Shown: positions 22,641 through 29,987 of the stretch, one piece after another | How positions within the stretch are numbered: position 1 is the stretch's first letter | How the letters are laid out: every line of letters begins with the position of its first letter | Assembly (NCBI RefSeq): GCF_937859865.1 | Contig: NZ_CALMAT010000139.1 | Span: 1 to 38,909, forward strand | DNA from: an uncultured Mucilaginibacter sp. | GTDB lineage: Bacteria; Bacteroidota; Bacteroidia; Sphingobacteriales; Sphingobacteriaceae | Reading direction: 5' to 3' | Length of the DNA stretch: 38,909 nucleotides | The notes under the pieces: model-generated | What the model saw: only the letters and a program-made list of their open reading frames with translations | The model's database searches: none | What the model was told of the DNA's origin: nothing | Program-made: the position numbers and the translations under genes

Positions 22641-23203
22641 ATTTCCTCAGCAATAAATAAAAACGGCTGTGCAAATTGCAGCGTAAAAAAACCATCAGTT
22701 TTGGTTTTAAATTGGTTTGAGCTGATCGGCTCCAATCCGCTTTGTACAAAATCTGACGGAATTTGTAGGATTTCAATCATTTCTCCCGCCGCTTTCCACT
22801 TGCTAAAACCGCTGCTTACCGGATAAATTTTTTGGTTATTGCTGAAAATAACCAATGTAATTTGACTGGTAAAAATCAGAAATTCAGAAATGCTTCTTTT
22901 ATCAGCAATAATATTGACTGCCGGATATTGATCTTCAATCAAAAACTGCAAACCAGCTTGCAAAGCGTTTATTCCAATTGGAACAAACCTTAAATTATCT
23001 TGTAAAAATTCCGGTTCATTTTCAGTCAGCAGCACATCAAACTTAATCCCCAAGCTTTGCAGTTTTTCTGCGGAATCGTCGTTCACCAAAACCGTTGGGC
23101 TCCATTCCAGCAATTGCCCTAAATGTTCTTCGTCAAAACCAGTTAAATCCAAAATAAGGAGGGCGGGTTCTTGTTTTTCGCGAACGATGTGGTGGGAAGA
23201 CAT
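22637..23203 (-). CDS. Thiamine pyrophosphokinase-like protein, catalytically degenerate
   Basis: A 188-residue protein. The start S-S-H-H-I-V-R-E-K-Q-E-P-A-L-L-I and G-Q-L-L-E-W-S-P-T-V-L-V are what I recall of Bacteroidota proteins annotated as thiamine pyrophosphokinase; this is recollection, not a search. The expected D-G-A and G-D-F-D-S catalytic positions read N-D-D-S-A and L-T-E-N-E, so the Asp cluster for Mg-ATP is gone and activity is doubtful. Position agrees: it lies on the same strand downstream of a TPP-riboswitch operon with PnuT. D-K-R-S-I at about residue 100 comes from an in-frame KRSI motif. Confidence 0.5.
   Translation of the reverse strand: MSSHHIVREKQEPALLILDLTGFDEEHLGQLLEWSPTVLVNDDSAEKLQSLGIKFDVLLTENEPEFLQDNLRFVPIGINALQAGLQFLIEDQYPAVNIIADKRSISEFLIFTSQITLVIFSNNQKIYPVSSGFSKWKAAGEMIEILQIPSDFVQSGLEPISSNQFKTKTDGFFTLQFAQPFLFIAEEI
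22890..22905 (-). repeat. KRSI motif, form A, in frame in the TPK-like gene
   Basis: ATGCTTCTTTTATCAG on the plus strand; the gene reads it as A-D-K-R-S-I. Confidence 0.6.
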
Positions 23204-23377
23204 TTTTTAAGGAGTTAGAAAGTCAGCAAAGACCGGAAGTCGGAAAGACCGAAAGCCTGCAACTTAGAATTTGGTTGATAAATAAGCGCAGTTCTATGAA
23301 CTAATTTTACTCATTTTTGAATAAATTTCAATGTTTTTAAAAAACATGATGAATTTTTTCGACTGTTTTTAGGTCAA

Positions 23378-23566
23378 TCATTGCGCAAGTTTTTTCAGTA
23401 GCTCCTGATCTTCTTTAAGAATTTGTTGCAGATGATGTGTAAGTGTTAATTGATTAGTAGAAGCTGGCCCGAGGTTTTTCAAGAAATGAAGAATATCTTG
23501 TAATGCATCTTCCGGTACATTATCAAGCACTTTTTGTATCTCTGTTTTTATTTCTGTTGAAGTCAT
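23378..23566 (-). CDS. Small helical protein, function unknown
   Basis: A 62-residue protein: T-S-T-E-I-K-T-E-I-Q-K-V-L-D-N-V-P-E-D-A-L-Q-D-I-L-H-F-L-K, then a Q-rich helix ending E-D-Q-E-L-L-K-K-L-A-Q. The first half resembles short DUF2281-like or orphan antitoxin proteins (helix, N-V-P-E, helix). No toxin is adjacent. It lies between the ACAD-like and TPK-like genes with gaps of 31 and 174 bases, as if inserted into the thiamine operon. Confidence 0.5.
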   Translation of the reverse strand: MTSTEIKTEIQKVLDNVPEDALQDILHFLKNLGPASTNQLTLTHHLQQILKEDQELLKKLAQ

Positions 23567-23597
23567 AAATCAAATTTAACTAAATTCTTTTATCAGT

Positions 23598-24707
23598 TCA
23601 CTCCAAAAACGTGAGCAAACTATGCTGGCTTGCCGTATGAAAATCGCGCCAAACGCGGTTAATTTCCGCATCCGGACTGGCGGCCACCAAACCGCAAAAA
23701 GGATACAATTCGTCCACCGTTTTCCGACAATTGGCAGCCAGTTGCCGGCTCGTGCGGCTTACTTGTTGCAATGCTTCTTTTATGAGGCTTTTTTCATCGG
23801 CCAAAAAAAGTTTCCAGGATTGATCTACGGCTTGGTAAAACCGTCGTCGGCTGTTTTGCAATTCGGCTTCTTGTTTGATAAAGGTAGTTTTTAAAACGGC
23901 TTTTTGTTGGGGCGAAAGTTTGTTTGCGCTGCTTATTTTTTCTTTGATGATTACTTCTGCCAAATCCAAAAAACGGATGGCCATGCCTGATAAATTTGCC
24001 GCCAACGTAGCTTCTGCCAGTTGTAAAAATGGATAACGGTACAAAGGACGGTCAACTACTACAAAATCAGGATCAATTTTAAAGCTGTTTTCCGTCGGAA
24101 CGAATACATCTTTCACTTCAAACGCATCGCTGCCGGTGCCCATCATGCCCATATATTTCCAGGCGGTAATCAGTTTTACGTCTTTCGCATCTAAAACAAA
24201 AGACAAAATTTGCGGCTGTCCTTCTTCATTCAAAACCGTTTCCTGTGCTTCTTTTACCACACAATTTTCGGTGAAGTGCGTGGCGTGTTGCGCGCCGCTG
24301 GCATATTTCCAAGTGCCGTTGATGATAAAACCACCTTCCGTTTTCGTCGCCGTTCCGTTGGAAGCGCCGCTTCCGGCCAGGCAAACTTCTTTTCGGGCAA
24401 AAACTTCGGATGCTGTTTTTACCGGCATAAATCCGCCAAACCAGCCGGCACCGCTGCATAGTGTAATTACCCAGCCAAAACTGCCATCAGCCCAGGCCAG
24501 GCTTTCTTCCAGCCGCACCATTTCCGGCAGCGGTTTTTCTTCACCCAAATACGCTTTCGGCACCAACAATTTAAACCATTGCTGCTGGTAAATCAATTCC
24601 AATTGTTTGGGTTGAAGTAATCCGATCCGTTCTGCTTCGGCTGCTTCCGAACGGATAATTTCTATCCATTTGGGTTGAAGTAAAGCGGAAGGATGAGCGG
24701 TTTGCAT
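23598..24707 (-). CDS. Acyl-CoA dehydrogenase-fold flavoprotein in a TPP-regulated operon
   Basis: I use ATG 24707 (369 residues); it lies 1 base after the transporter stop, so the two are translated from one message. The fold is that of acyl-CoA dehydrogenases: an N-terminal helical domain, a beta domain with L-A-G-S-G-A-S-N-G-T-A and G-G-F-I-I-N-G-T-W-K-Y-A-S-G-A near residues 125-160, and a C-terminal helical bundle. The canonical catalytic Glu region is not recognisable, which fits the flavin monooxygenase branch (DszC/HpaA-like) better than a true dehydrogenase. Role in thiamine metabolism is inferred only from operon and riboswitch. Confidence 0.75.
   Translation of the reverse strand: MQTAHPSALLQPKWIEIIRSEAAEAERIGLLQPKQLELIYQQQWFKLLVPKAYLGEEKPLPEMVRLEESLAWADGSFGWVITLCSGAGWFGGFMPVKTASEVFARKEVCLAGSGASNGTATKTEGGFIINGTWKYASGAQHATHFTENCVVKEAQETVLNEEGQPQILSFVLDAKDVKLITAWKYMGMMGTGSDAFEVKDVFVPTENSFKIDPDFVVVDRPLYRYPFLQLAEATLAANLSGMAIRFLDLAEVIIKEKISSANKLSPQQKAVLKTTFIKQEAELQNSRRRFYQAVDQSWKLFLADEKSLIKEALQQVSRTSRQLAANCRKTVDELYPFCGLVAASPDAEINRVWRDFHTASQHSLLTFLE
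24410..24432 (-). repeat. KRSI motif, form B, inside the ACAD-like gene
   Basis: ATGCTGTTTTTACCGGCATA then AAT on the plus strand. Confidence 0.55.
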
Positions 24708-24708
24708 G

Positions 24709-25338
24709 TTAAAGATTAGGTGCGGGGTATGAGGTTTGAGGTGCGTTCCTGTAAATCTTCCTCCAATCAAAATAACCAAAAATAGCTACTACAAACAGAA
24801 AAAGCGTTAGCAGCGCAAACATCGGCAGGTTTTTATAAAACAGCAGCGGCACGGCAAACAGGTTAGATAAGTTGAGGACGAGCCAGTTTTCGATCTTTCT
24901 TCGGGTCAGCAACCACGTTCCGGCCCAAGCGGTAGAGGAAACAAAAGCATCCCAAACCGGAACATTAGAAGGTGTGTAGTTTTTAAGAATCAAGTATAAA
25001 ACCAGCCAGCCGCCAAAGGTAATGAAGGCTGTAATTATCCATTCCTTTTTAGTGGTATAAGTAATGGGCACGGGCGGTTCATTTCGTTTTCGCATCCAAA
25101 AATACCAGCCATAAATGCTCATTACCACATAATAAACATTAAGCAGCGTTTCGGCATACAGTTGTGCTTCGAGTAATAAAAAGATAGAAAGCCCAGTGCC
25201 AATCAATCCTGCCGGATACAGCAAAACATTGTTGCGCTTGGCCAACAAAACTTCGGCTACGCCAAAAAACACGGCCACCCATTGCAGCCAGCCGGTTTCG
25301 CGGATTTGTTCGAGCAAAAGTTGCAGCCAATGGTTCAT
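24709..25338 (-). CDS. pnuT: PnuC family transporter, probable thiamine transporter PnuT
   Basis: A 209-residue membrane protein with about seven hydrophobic segments. PnuC-family features are G-W-L-Q-W-V-A-V-F-F-G-V-A-E-V-L-L-A, N-V-L-L-Y-P-A-G-L-I-G-T near residue 40, Y-V-V-M-S-I-Y-G-W-Y-F-W near 70, and W-A-G-T-W-L-L-T-R-R-K-I-E-N-W near 140. These carriers move vitamins by facilitated diffusion, with intracellular phosphorylation as trap. Location after a TPP riboswitch and a TonB receptor makes thiamine the likely substrate rather than nicotinamide riboside. Confidence 0.85.
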   Translation of the reverse strand: MNHWLQLLLEQIRETGWLQWVAVFFGVAEVLLAKRNNVLLYPAGLIGTGLSIFLLLEAQLYAETLLNVYYVVMSIYGWYFWMRKRNEPPVPITYTTKKEWIITAFITFGGWLVLYLILKNYTPSNVPVWDAFVSSTAWAGTWLLTRRKIENWLVLNLSNLFAVPLLFYKNLPMFALLTLFLFVVAIFGYFDWRKIYRNAPQTSYPAPNL

Positions 25339-25345
25339 TTTCGAG

Positions 25346-25369
25346 ATGCTTCTTTTATCGGCCTAAAAT
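25346..25369 (-). repeat. KRSI motif, form A, carrying the TonB receptor stop codon
   Basis: Complete copy; its TTTTAG end supplies the TAG stop (25363-25365) of the receptor gene, and its other end lies 8 bases from the PnuT start. Confidence 0.75.
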
Positions 25370-27747
25370 CTTAAACTCAATCCCAGCAGAAAGTTGCGTG
25401 GCGCCTGCGGATAATAATAATTGTAGTTGGTTACTTTTCCGCCTTCAATATCCGGATACGTAGCGCCGTTGGGTTCGTATTTCTCGCTCAAAATATTATT
25501 AATAAGCAACGATACGCCAATATTTTTAACTGCTTTGGTGCTGAAGTTGTAACGCAAACGGATATTGTTCACAAAAAAAGCATCCAGTTTCCGCTCATCG
25601 TTGGAAGTGTTGTCCAGATATTGCTTGCTTACATATTTACTGATCAGCGCAATTTCTCCGCCTTTTATCGGCCGGTAGCCCAACTCGCTCGAACCCACAA
25701 AATCCGGCGAAAAAGCAATATCCGTTTTTTGGTATTGCTGCGCTAATACAGTTTGATTAGTATCGTAATTGTACAAATACTGCTGGAAGTTTTTCACTTT
25801 ATTGGTGCTTAAAGCAGCGGCCAACGACCAGTAAAGCGGTTGGGCAATTTGGATGCGTCCGTCAAATTCAACACCAGCGCGGTAGCTGTCTTTTACGTTG
25901 CTGCGGATGGCCGCGCCCACATCGTTTAGGCTTCCGGTCAGCACCAACTGGTTATTATACTTCATATAAAACCCGTTGATGCCGCCGGTAAAAATGCCTT
26001 GCTGCGTGCGATAACCGGCTTCGTAATCGTACAAAGTTTCGGCTTTTGGCCGGGATGCAGGCGTAGAATTTACATAATCATCACGGTTCGGTTCATGGTT
26101 TCCTATGGCAAAAGAAGCATACAAATTGTTAGTTGGATCGAGCTGAAAACTCAAACCAACTTTCGGATTAAAGAAATTAAGCGCGGCCGATTGCTGCACA
26201 TTATTCAAATTATAATCGTAACCCAAAAACGAATAATAAATGTAGCGATACTGCAAATCGGCATACAAATTCAGCTTACCCAACTGGTAATTTGCTTTTC
26301 CAAAGATGTTGAAGTCGGTTTTAAAAGCATTGTTGCGCGAATACTCATAATCCGGCGTAATGTTGGTGCTTTGCTGCGTCCACTCGATGCGGTTGTAATG
26401 CTGGCCGCGGTACTGGTTGTAAGCGCCGCCCAAAGTAAAATTGAGGTTTTTTTGTGCTTGATAATTGAGGTTGTAGGTAACGCCGTAGAAATAATTATTG
26501 AGCCATAAACGACGCACCAGATCAGTGGTATCGTTTCCCATCACCGGCCTTAAACCATAATCTGCAACAGGCTGAGCAATTTTATATTCTTCGTAATAAC
26601 CGCTTCCCTGCGTGTAATGCAGCGCGCCGTTAAAAGAAAGTTTTTCTGAAAACTTTTGGTTGAACAACAACTGGTAATGGTTCTGGACGTAATTATCGGT
26701 TTGATTGTTGTAGAAACCACCGTTCGGCATCAAACCCAACTTGTTGTACGTGCGGTCGCCGCTTAATAATTTATCTTCCGGCACGCCGTCCCAAGCCTGG
26801 TAAGTTTTTTCTGATCCGGAGAAAACGTTTAAGCGGACCAGCGTATTCTTGCCGTAATAAGCGCCGGAAAGGAAGTAAGATTTGAGATCCGACGAAGCAC
26901 GATCAATATAACCATCCGATTTAATGCGCGATAACCTGCCATCAAACGTAAAATGATTGGCCAGCAAACCAGAACCTAAACTAACGGTATTTTTTACCGT
27001 TGCATAAGAGCCAACGGTATTATCCAATTGTGCGTAAGCTGTATCCTGCCGCGTGGTGGTTTGTACGTTGATGCTGGCACCAAAAGCGCCGGCACCGTTG
27101 GTGGAAGTGCCTACGCCGCGCTGGATTTGAATGTTATCCACCGAAGAAGCCAGATCGGGCAAATCAATAAAATAACTGCCCTGGCTTTCGGCATCGTTTA
27201 GCGGAACGCCGTTGAGCGTTACGTTGATGCGTGTGGCATCCGAACCGCGAATCCGGATTCCGGTGTAACCAACGCCCGCGCCGGCATCCGAAGTAACAAC
27301 GGCTGAAGGCGTTTGGTTGAGCAGAAAAGGCAAATCCTGGCCTAAATTATTTTTGGCCAGTTCTTTTTTGCTGAGGTTGGTATACGTAAAGCCGGAGTTT
27401 TGCGCTGTCCGGGTGGAACGTACAAAAACTTCATCGGCTTGCAGCGTGCTTCTTTTAAGGGCAAAATTTTGGGATTGATTTGTGTTGATGACAACCATTT
27501 GCTGCATTTGCTGGTAGCCAATGTAGCTGATCATCACGCTGTAGCTTCCGGCTTTGAGGTTTCGGATAAGGTAATTCCCGTCCGCATTTGATACTGTTTT
27601 TATCGGTGTTTTTTCGATGCGGATGCTGGCGCCGGGCAAGGTTTCGCCGGTTTGCGCATCGGTAATTTTCCCCGACAGGGAAAACTGCGCTGCAGCCAAA
27701 AAAGGCAGCAGCAAGGCTGTAAAAGCCAATAGTAAATTTTTTTTCAA
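25363..27747 (-). CDS. TonB-dependent outer membrane receptor, probably for thiamine
   Basis: A 794-residue receptor. The start is TTG at 27747: no in-frame ATG exists between it and an upstream stop, and it directly begins a signal peptide (K-K-N-L-L-L-A-F, cleavage after A-A-A). A carboxypeptidase-like domain covers about 22-105, the plug about 110-230 (I-R-I-R-G-S-D-A-T-R-I-N-V-T-L-N-G-V-P), and the rest is a 22-strand barrel ending G-L-S-L-R-F. The TPP riboswitch upstream and PnuT downstream point to thiamine or its phosphates as ligand. TonB and ExbBD energise uptake. Confidence 0.88.
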   Translation of the reverse strand: MKKNLLLAFTALLLPFLAAAQFSLSGKITDAQTGETLPGASIRIEKTPIKTVSNADGNYLIRNLKAGSYSVMISYIGYQQMQQMVVINTNQSQNFALKRSTLQADEVFVRSTRTAQNSGFTYTNLSKKELAKNNLGQDLPFLLNQTPSAVVTSDAGAGVGYTGIRIRGSDATRINVTLNGVPLNDAESQGSYFIDLPDLASSVDNIQIQRGVGTSTNGAGAFGASINVQTTTRQDTAYAQLDNTVGSYATVKNTVSLGSGLLANHFTFDGRLSRIKSDGYIDRASSDLKSYFLSGAYYGKNTLVRLNVFSGSEKTYQAWDGVPEDKLLSGDRTYNKLGLMPNGGFYNNQTDNYVQNHYQLLFNQKFSEKLSFNGALHYTQGSGYYEEYKIAQPVADYGLRPVMGNDTTDLVRRLWLNNYFYGVTYNLNYQAQKNLNFTLGGAYNQYRGQHYNRIEWTQQSTNITPDYEYSRNNAFKTDFNIFGKANYQLGKLNLYADLQYRYIYYSFLGYDYNLNNVQQSAALNFFNPKVGLSFQLDPTNNLYASFAIGNHEPNRDDYVNSTPASRPKAETLYDYEAGYRTQQGIFTGGINGFYMKYNNQLVLTGSLNDVGAAIRSNVKDSYRAGVEFDGRIQIAQPLYWSLAAALSTNKVKNFQQYLYNYDTNQTVLAQQYQKTDIAFSPDFVGSSELGYRPIKGGEIALISKYVSKQYLDNTSNDERKLDAFFVNNIRLRYNFSTKAVKNIGVSLLINNILSEKYEPNGATYPDIEGGKVTNYNYYYPQAPRNFLLGLSLRF
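27591..27610 (-). repeat. KRSI motif, form B, inside the TonB receptor gene
   Basis: ATACTGTTTTTATCGGTGTT on the plus strand, in the carboxypeptidase-like domain. Confidence 0.45.
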
Positions 27748-27817
27748 AATGTTTAAAATAAGCTGTAGTTAAACCATCTGCCCGCCAGGGCGAACGCGCA
27801 GTACACTTAACTTTTTA

Positions 27818-28000
27818 CCTCTCCCTACGCCGGCATTACCCGGATCAGGTGCGAACCCCGGCCCTAAAGGGAGGAGCTACACTTATGGTTTAAGCGTGGC
27901 TCCCCTTTAGGGGCCGGGGGTCTGGGTTTGATCTCAGCCTGTTTTTCAGTTGGTAGCAACGTTTTTGCTGCTATGACCAAGCAAGGCACCCCTTGAGAAT
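27818..28000 (-). ncRNA. TPP riboswitch (THI element)
   Basis: On the minus strand the 5' part reads CTCAAGGGGTGCC (from about 27997), then GGCTGAGATCAAACCC, the pyrimidine-sensor arm. The 3' part is ACCTGATCCGGGTAATGCCG then GCGTAGGGAGAGG, ending at 27818. TCTC (5') and GAGA (3') close helix P1. Between the conserved parts is an extended P3 stem whose arms are CCCCGGCCCCTAAAGGGGA and TCCCTTTAGGGCCGGGGT. It lies 70 bases before the receptor TTG start; no clear terminator is visible, so control may be at translation initiation. Confidence 0.93.
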
Positions 28001-28005
28001 TTGGG

Positions 28006-28013
28006 CAAAGATA
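28006..28013 (-). promoter_or_regulatory. -7 promoter box of the thiamine operon
   Basis: TATCTTTG on the minus strand, a perfect TAnnTTTG, ends 6 bases before the first base of the riboswitch, so transcription would begin at the aptamer. Confidence 0.65.
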
Positions 28014-28054
28014 GGTTTTGTTTTGGATTTGCTAATGCTAATTTCAGATTAAGT

Positions 28055-28078
28055 AAATTTATATGATAAAAGAAGTAT
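28055..28078 (+). repeat. KRSI motif, form A
   Basis: AAATTTATATGATAAAAG then AAGTAT, in the divergent spacer upstream of the thiamine operon promoter. Confidence 0.55.
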
Positions 28079-28108
28079 TAGGTTTCTGATTCAAAAGTTT
28101 GTTTCAAC

Positions 28109-28133
28109 TTGAAGTCGCGTTTTGCGACTTCAA
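28109..28133. other. Perfect 10-bp hairpin in the divergent spacer
   Basis: TTGAAGTCGC (28109-28118) and GCGACTTCAA (28124-28133) with a 5-base loop. There is no T run on the plus side. It is possibly a REP-like unit or operator; the rest of 28134-28248 shows nothing further. Confidence 0.45.
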
Positions 28134-28248
28134 ATCATCTTAATTCTGATTTTGTATATTGATAAAGCAATAAGATGAATTTGGACGAATCAATCAGGAT
28201 AAAGCCGCTGTGCGTAACTTTTCAGATAATTACAAGTAACAAAGTATT

Positions 28249-28662
28249 ATGAAATTTAAGCTGTTTCTTCTAATGCTTATTTGTACTTCATGTACACATA
28301 CTGAATCCAAACCAACAAGGGTTCTTTTTAATATTCCACCTCTTGTTAGAAGTAATATTGATGAAGTAGTTAAAGCTCTTGGTAAACCTGATTTCTATCC
28401 TAAACCAACCGATAACGAAAAAAGTTATTGTGAATACGAAAAAGACGGATGGAGGTTATCCATCAGATACTATCCAGATACAGGAAAAGTGATTGAATTT
28501 TTCATTTTCTCGCCTGTAGGATATGAATATAAAAATGTTGAAGATGTGCTTCGGGTAGGAAATTTAAGTGCTGTTGCTTTTGACTATTTAGTTATACCGG
28601 GTAGCGAATTATATGCTTCTCCAGGAACTTATAGTTATGTTACGGTAGTTCCAAAATTTTAA
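28249..28662 (+). CDS. Hypothetical lipoprotein
   Basis: A 137-residue protein with a lipoprotein signal (K-F-K-L-F-L-L-M-L-I-C-T-S-C, lipidated Cys probably residue 15). The mature part has I-D-E-V-V-K-A-L-G-K-P-D near residue 40, a pattern like the helix-loop of SmpA/BamE-type small domains that measure A-x-x-x-L-G-x-P, followed by beta strands. The similarity is weak and the function is unknown. AT-rich gene between the thiamine operon and the GC-rich pair at 28960. Confidence 0.6.
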   Translation: MKFKLFLLMLICTSCTHTESKPTRVLFNIPPLVRSNIDEVVKALGKPDFYPKPTDNEKSYCEYEKDGWRLSIRYYPDTGKVIEFFIFSPVGYEYKNVEDVLRVGNLSAVAFDYLVIPGSELYASPGTYSYVTVVPKF

Positions 28663-28699
28663 AATTTCACTTGTAAAATTTTCTATTATAAAATCATTC

Positions 28700-28722
28700 A
28701 TACTTCTTCTACCACCTAAAAA
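28700..28722 (-). repeat. KRSI motif, form A
   Basis: ATACTTCTTCTACCACC then TAAAAA, 37 bases after the lipoprotein stop; direct repeat with the copy at 28790. Confidence 0.6.
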
Positions 28723-28789
28723 TCCGCATCGTTTCGTGTTCAAACCCTTTTGAGCCAGAGTTCTTCAATCCCACAATATTAAAACAGCC

Positions 28790-28813
28790 ATACTTCTTTT
28801 ACCGGTATAAAAT
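28790..28813 (-). repeat. KRSI motif, form A
   Basis: Complete copy (ATACTTCTTTTACCGG then TATAAAAT), second of two in this 297-base gap. The gap holds nothing else recognisable before the hydrolase start. Confidence 0.7.
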
Positions 28814-28959
28814 CAGTATTGCTTTTGCCCTTCGGCCTTTCACCTTTCGCCCTCTTTTCCAAATCATTTTTTATTAGAAATTGATTTTAAACTAATAAAA
28901 ACAAGCATTAAGTTTTTATTCTTATGATCCATATACGCACCCTTTAATTAACATTAAAC

Positions 28960-29970
28960 ATGAGCCAGTCCCAGGAAAACACAGCTTCCATTGAACCGGC
29001 AGGTCCTACAAACCTATCATACGCCCAGCCTATTCCCCCTGTTTCAACGCTGCCCAAACTCCCGCTGCCCGTGCCAACAGGTATTGACCAGTTCTTTTTT
29101 CCCGGCTTTGAAGTGTATGACGTGGCAACTTCAGGGGCCACCATTCACGTTCTTAAAGGAGGTTCCGGGCCTGCACTGCTGTTGCTGCACGGACACCCCG
29201 AAACCCACATTACCTGGCACAAAATCGCGGGGGAGCTGGCAAAACAGTACACCGTAGTGCTGCCAGATTTACGGGGCTACGGAGATTCGAGTAAGCCGGA
29301 AGGCGGCCCCAACCATATCAACTACTCTGCACGCAGCATGGCGCAAGACCAGGTTGAGGTGATGCAGCACTTCGGGTTTGATAAGTTCTACCTGGCCGGA
29401 CATGATCGCGGCGCGCGCGTTGCCCATCGTTTGTGCCTGGATCATCCGAATGCCGTAATCAAGGTTAGTATGCTGGATATAGCACCAACGCTGACTATGT
29501 ACAACGACACAGACAAACTGTTTGCAACGCGGTACATGTGGTGGTTTTTGCAGATCCAGCCCTATCCAATGCCCGAGACTCTGATTGGATTCGACCCAAC
29601 GTATTACCTAAAGTACCACCTTGCGGTGCAAGGGAAAACACCGGGAGCGGTTACACCGGAGGCGATGCAGGAATACCTGCGCTGCTACTGCTGCCAGGGA
29701 ACAATTCACGCTGTTTGCGAAGACTACCGCGCTGCCGCCTCTATTGATCTCAACGTGGACCGGGCGGACGACGAAGCAGGGCACTATATCACTGCCCCGC
29801 TGCTGGCTCTTTGGGGCTCTAAGGGAGTAGTTGGCCACCTCTGGAACATACTGGATAGCTGGCGGCCTAAAGCGAACTCAGTTTCAGGTCAGGCACTGGA
29901 TTGTGGCCACCTCCTGCCCGAGGAGCAGCCAGAAGCTGTGCTGGCCCAGTTTAAAGCATTTTTTAAATAA
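28960..29970 (+). CDS. Alpha/beta hydrolase, haloacetate (fluoroacetate) dehalogenase-like
   Basis: A 336-residue alpha/beta hydrolase. L-L-L-L-H-G-H-P-E-T-H near residue 74 forms the oxyanion hole; D-L-R-G-Y-G-D-S-S-K-P near 105; G-H-D-R-G-A-R-V near 149 carries the nucleophilic Asp and the two Arg that bind the carboxylate in fluoroacetate dehalogenases; the catalytic His is in D-C-G-H-L-L near 314. The halide-pocket stretch reads Y-M-W-W-F-L-Q, without the His-Trp pair of fluoroacetate enzymes, so defluorination is uncertain. About 45 N-terminal residues are a proline-rich extension. Codon use is clearly GC-richer than neighbours. Confidence 0.8.
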   Translation: MSQSQENTASIEPAGPTNLSYAQPIPPVSTLPKLPLPVPTGIDQFFFPGFEVYDVATSGATIHVLKGGSGPALLLLHGHPETHITWHKIAGELAKQYTVVLPDLRGYGDSSKPEGGPNHINYSARSMAQDQVEVMQHFGFDKFYLAGHDRGARVAHRLCLDHPNAVIKVSMLDIAPTLTMYNDTDKLFATRYMWWFLQIQPYPMPETLIGFDPTYYLKYHLAVQGKTPGAVTPEAMQEYLRCYCCQGTIHAVCEDYRAAASIDLNVDRADDEAGHYITAPLLALWGSKGVVGHLWNILDSWRPKANSVSGQALDCGHLLPEEQPEAVLAQFKAFFK

Positions 29971-29987
29971 ACTATTAAAATTGGATC

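Noticed and set aside
26107-26120. Motif-like GGCAAAAGAAGCAT in the TonB receptor
   Set aside because: It encodes Y-A-S-F-A, a commonly conserved receptor strand before G-N-H-E-P-N-R-D-D-Y; treated as chance.
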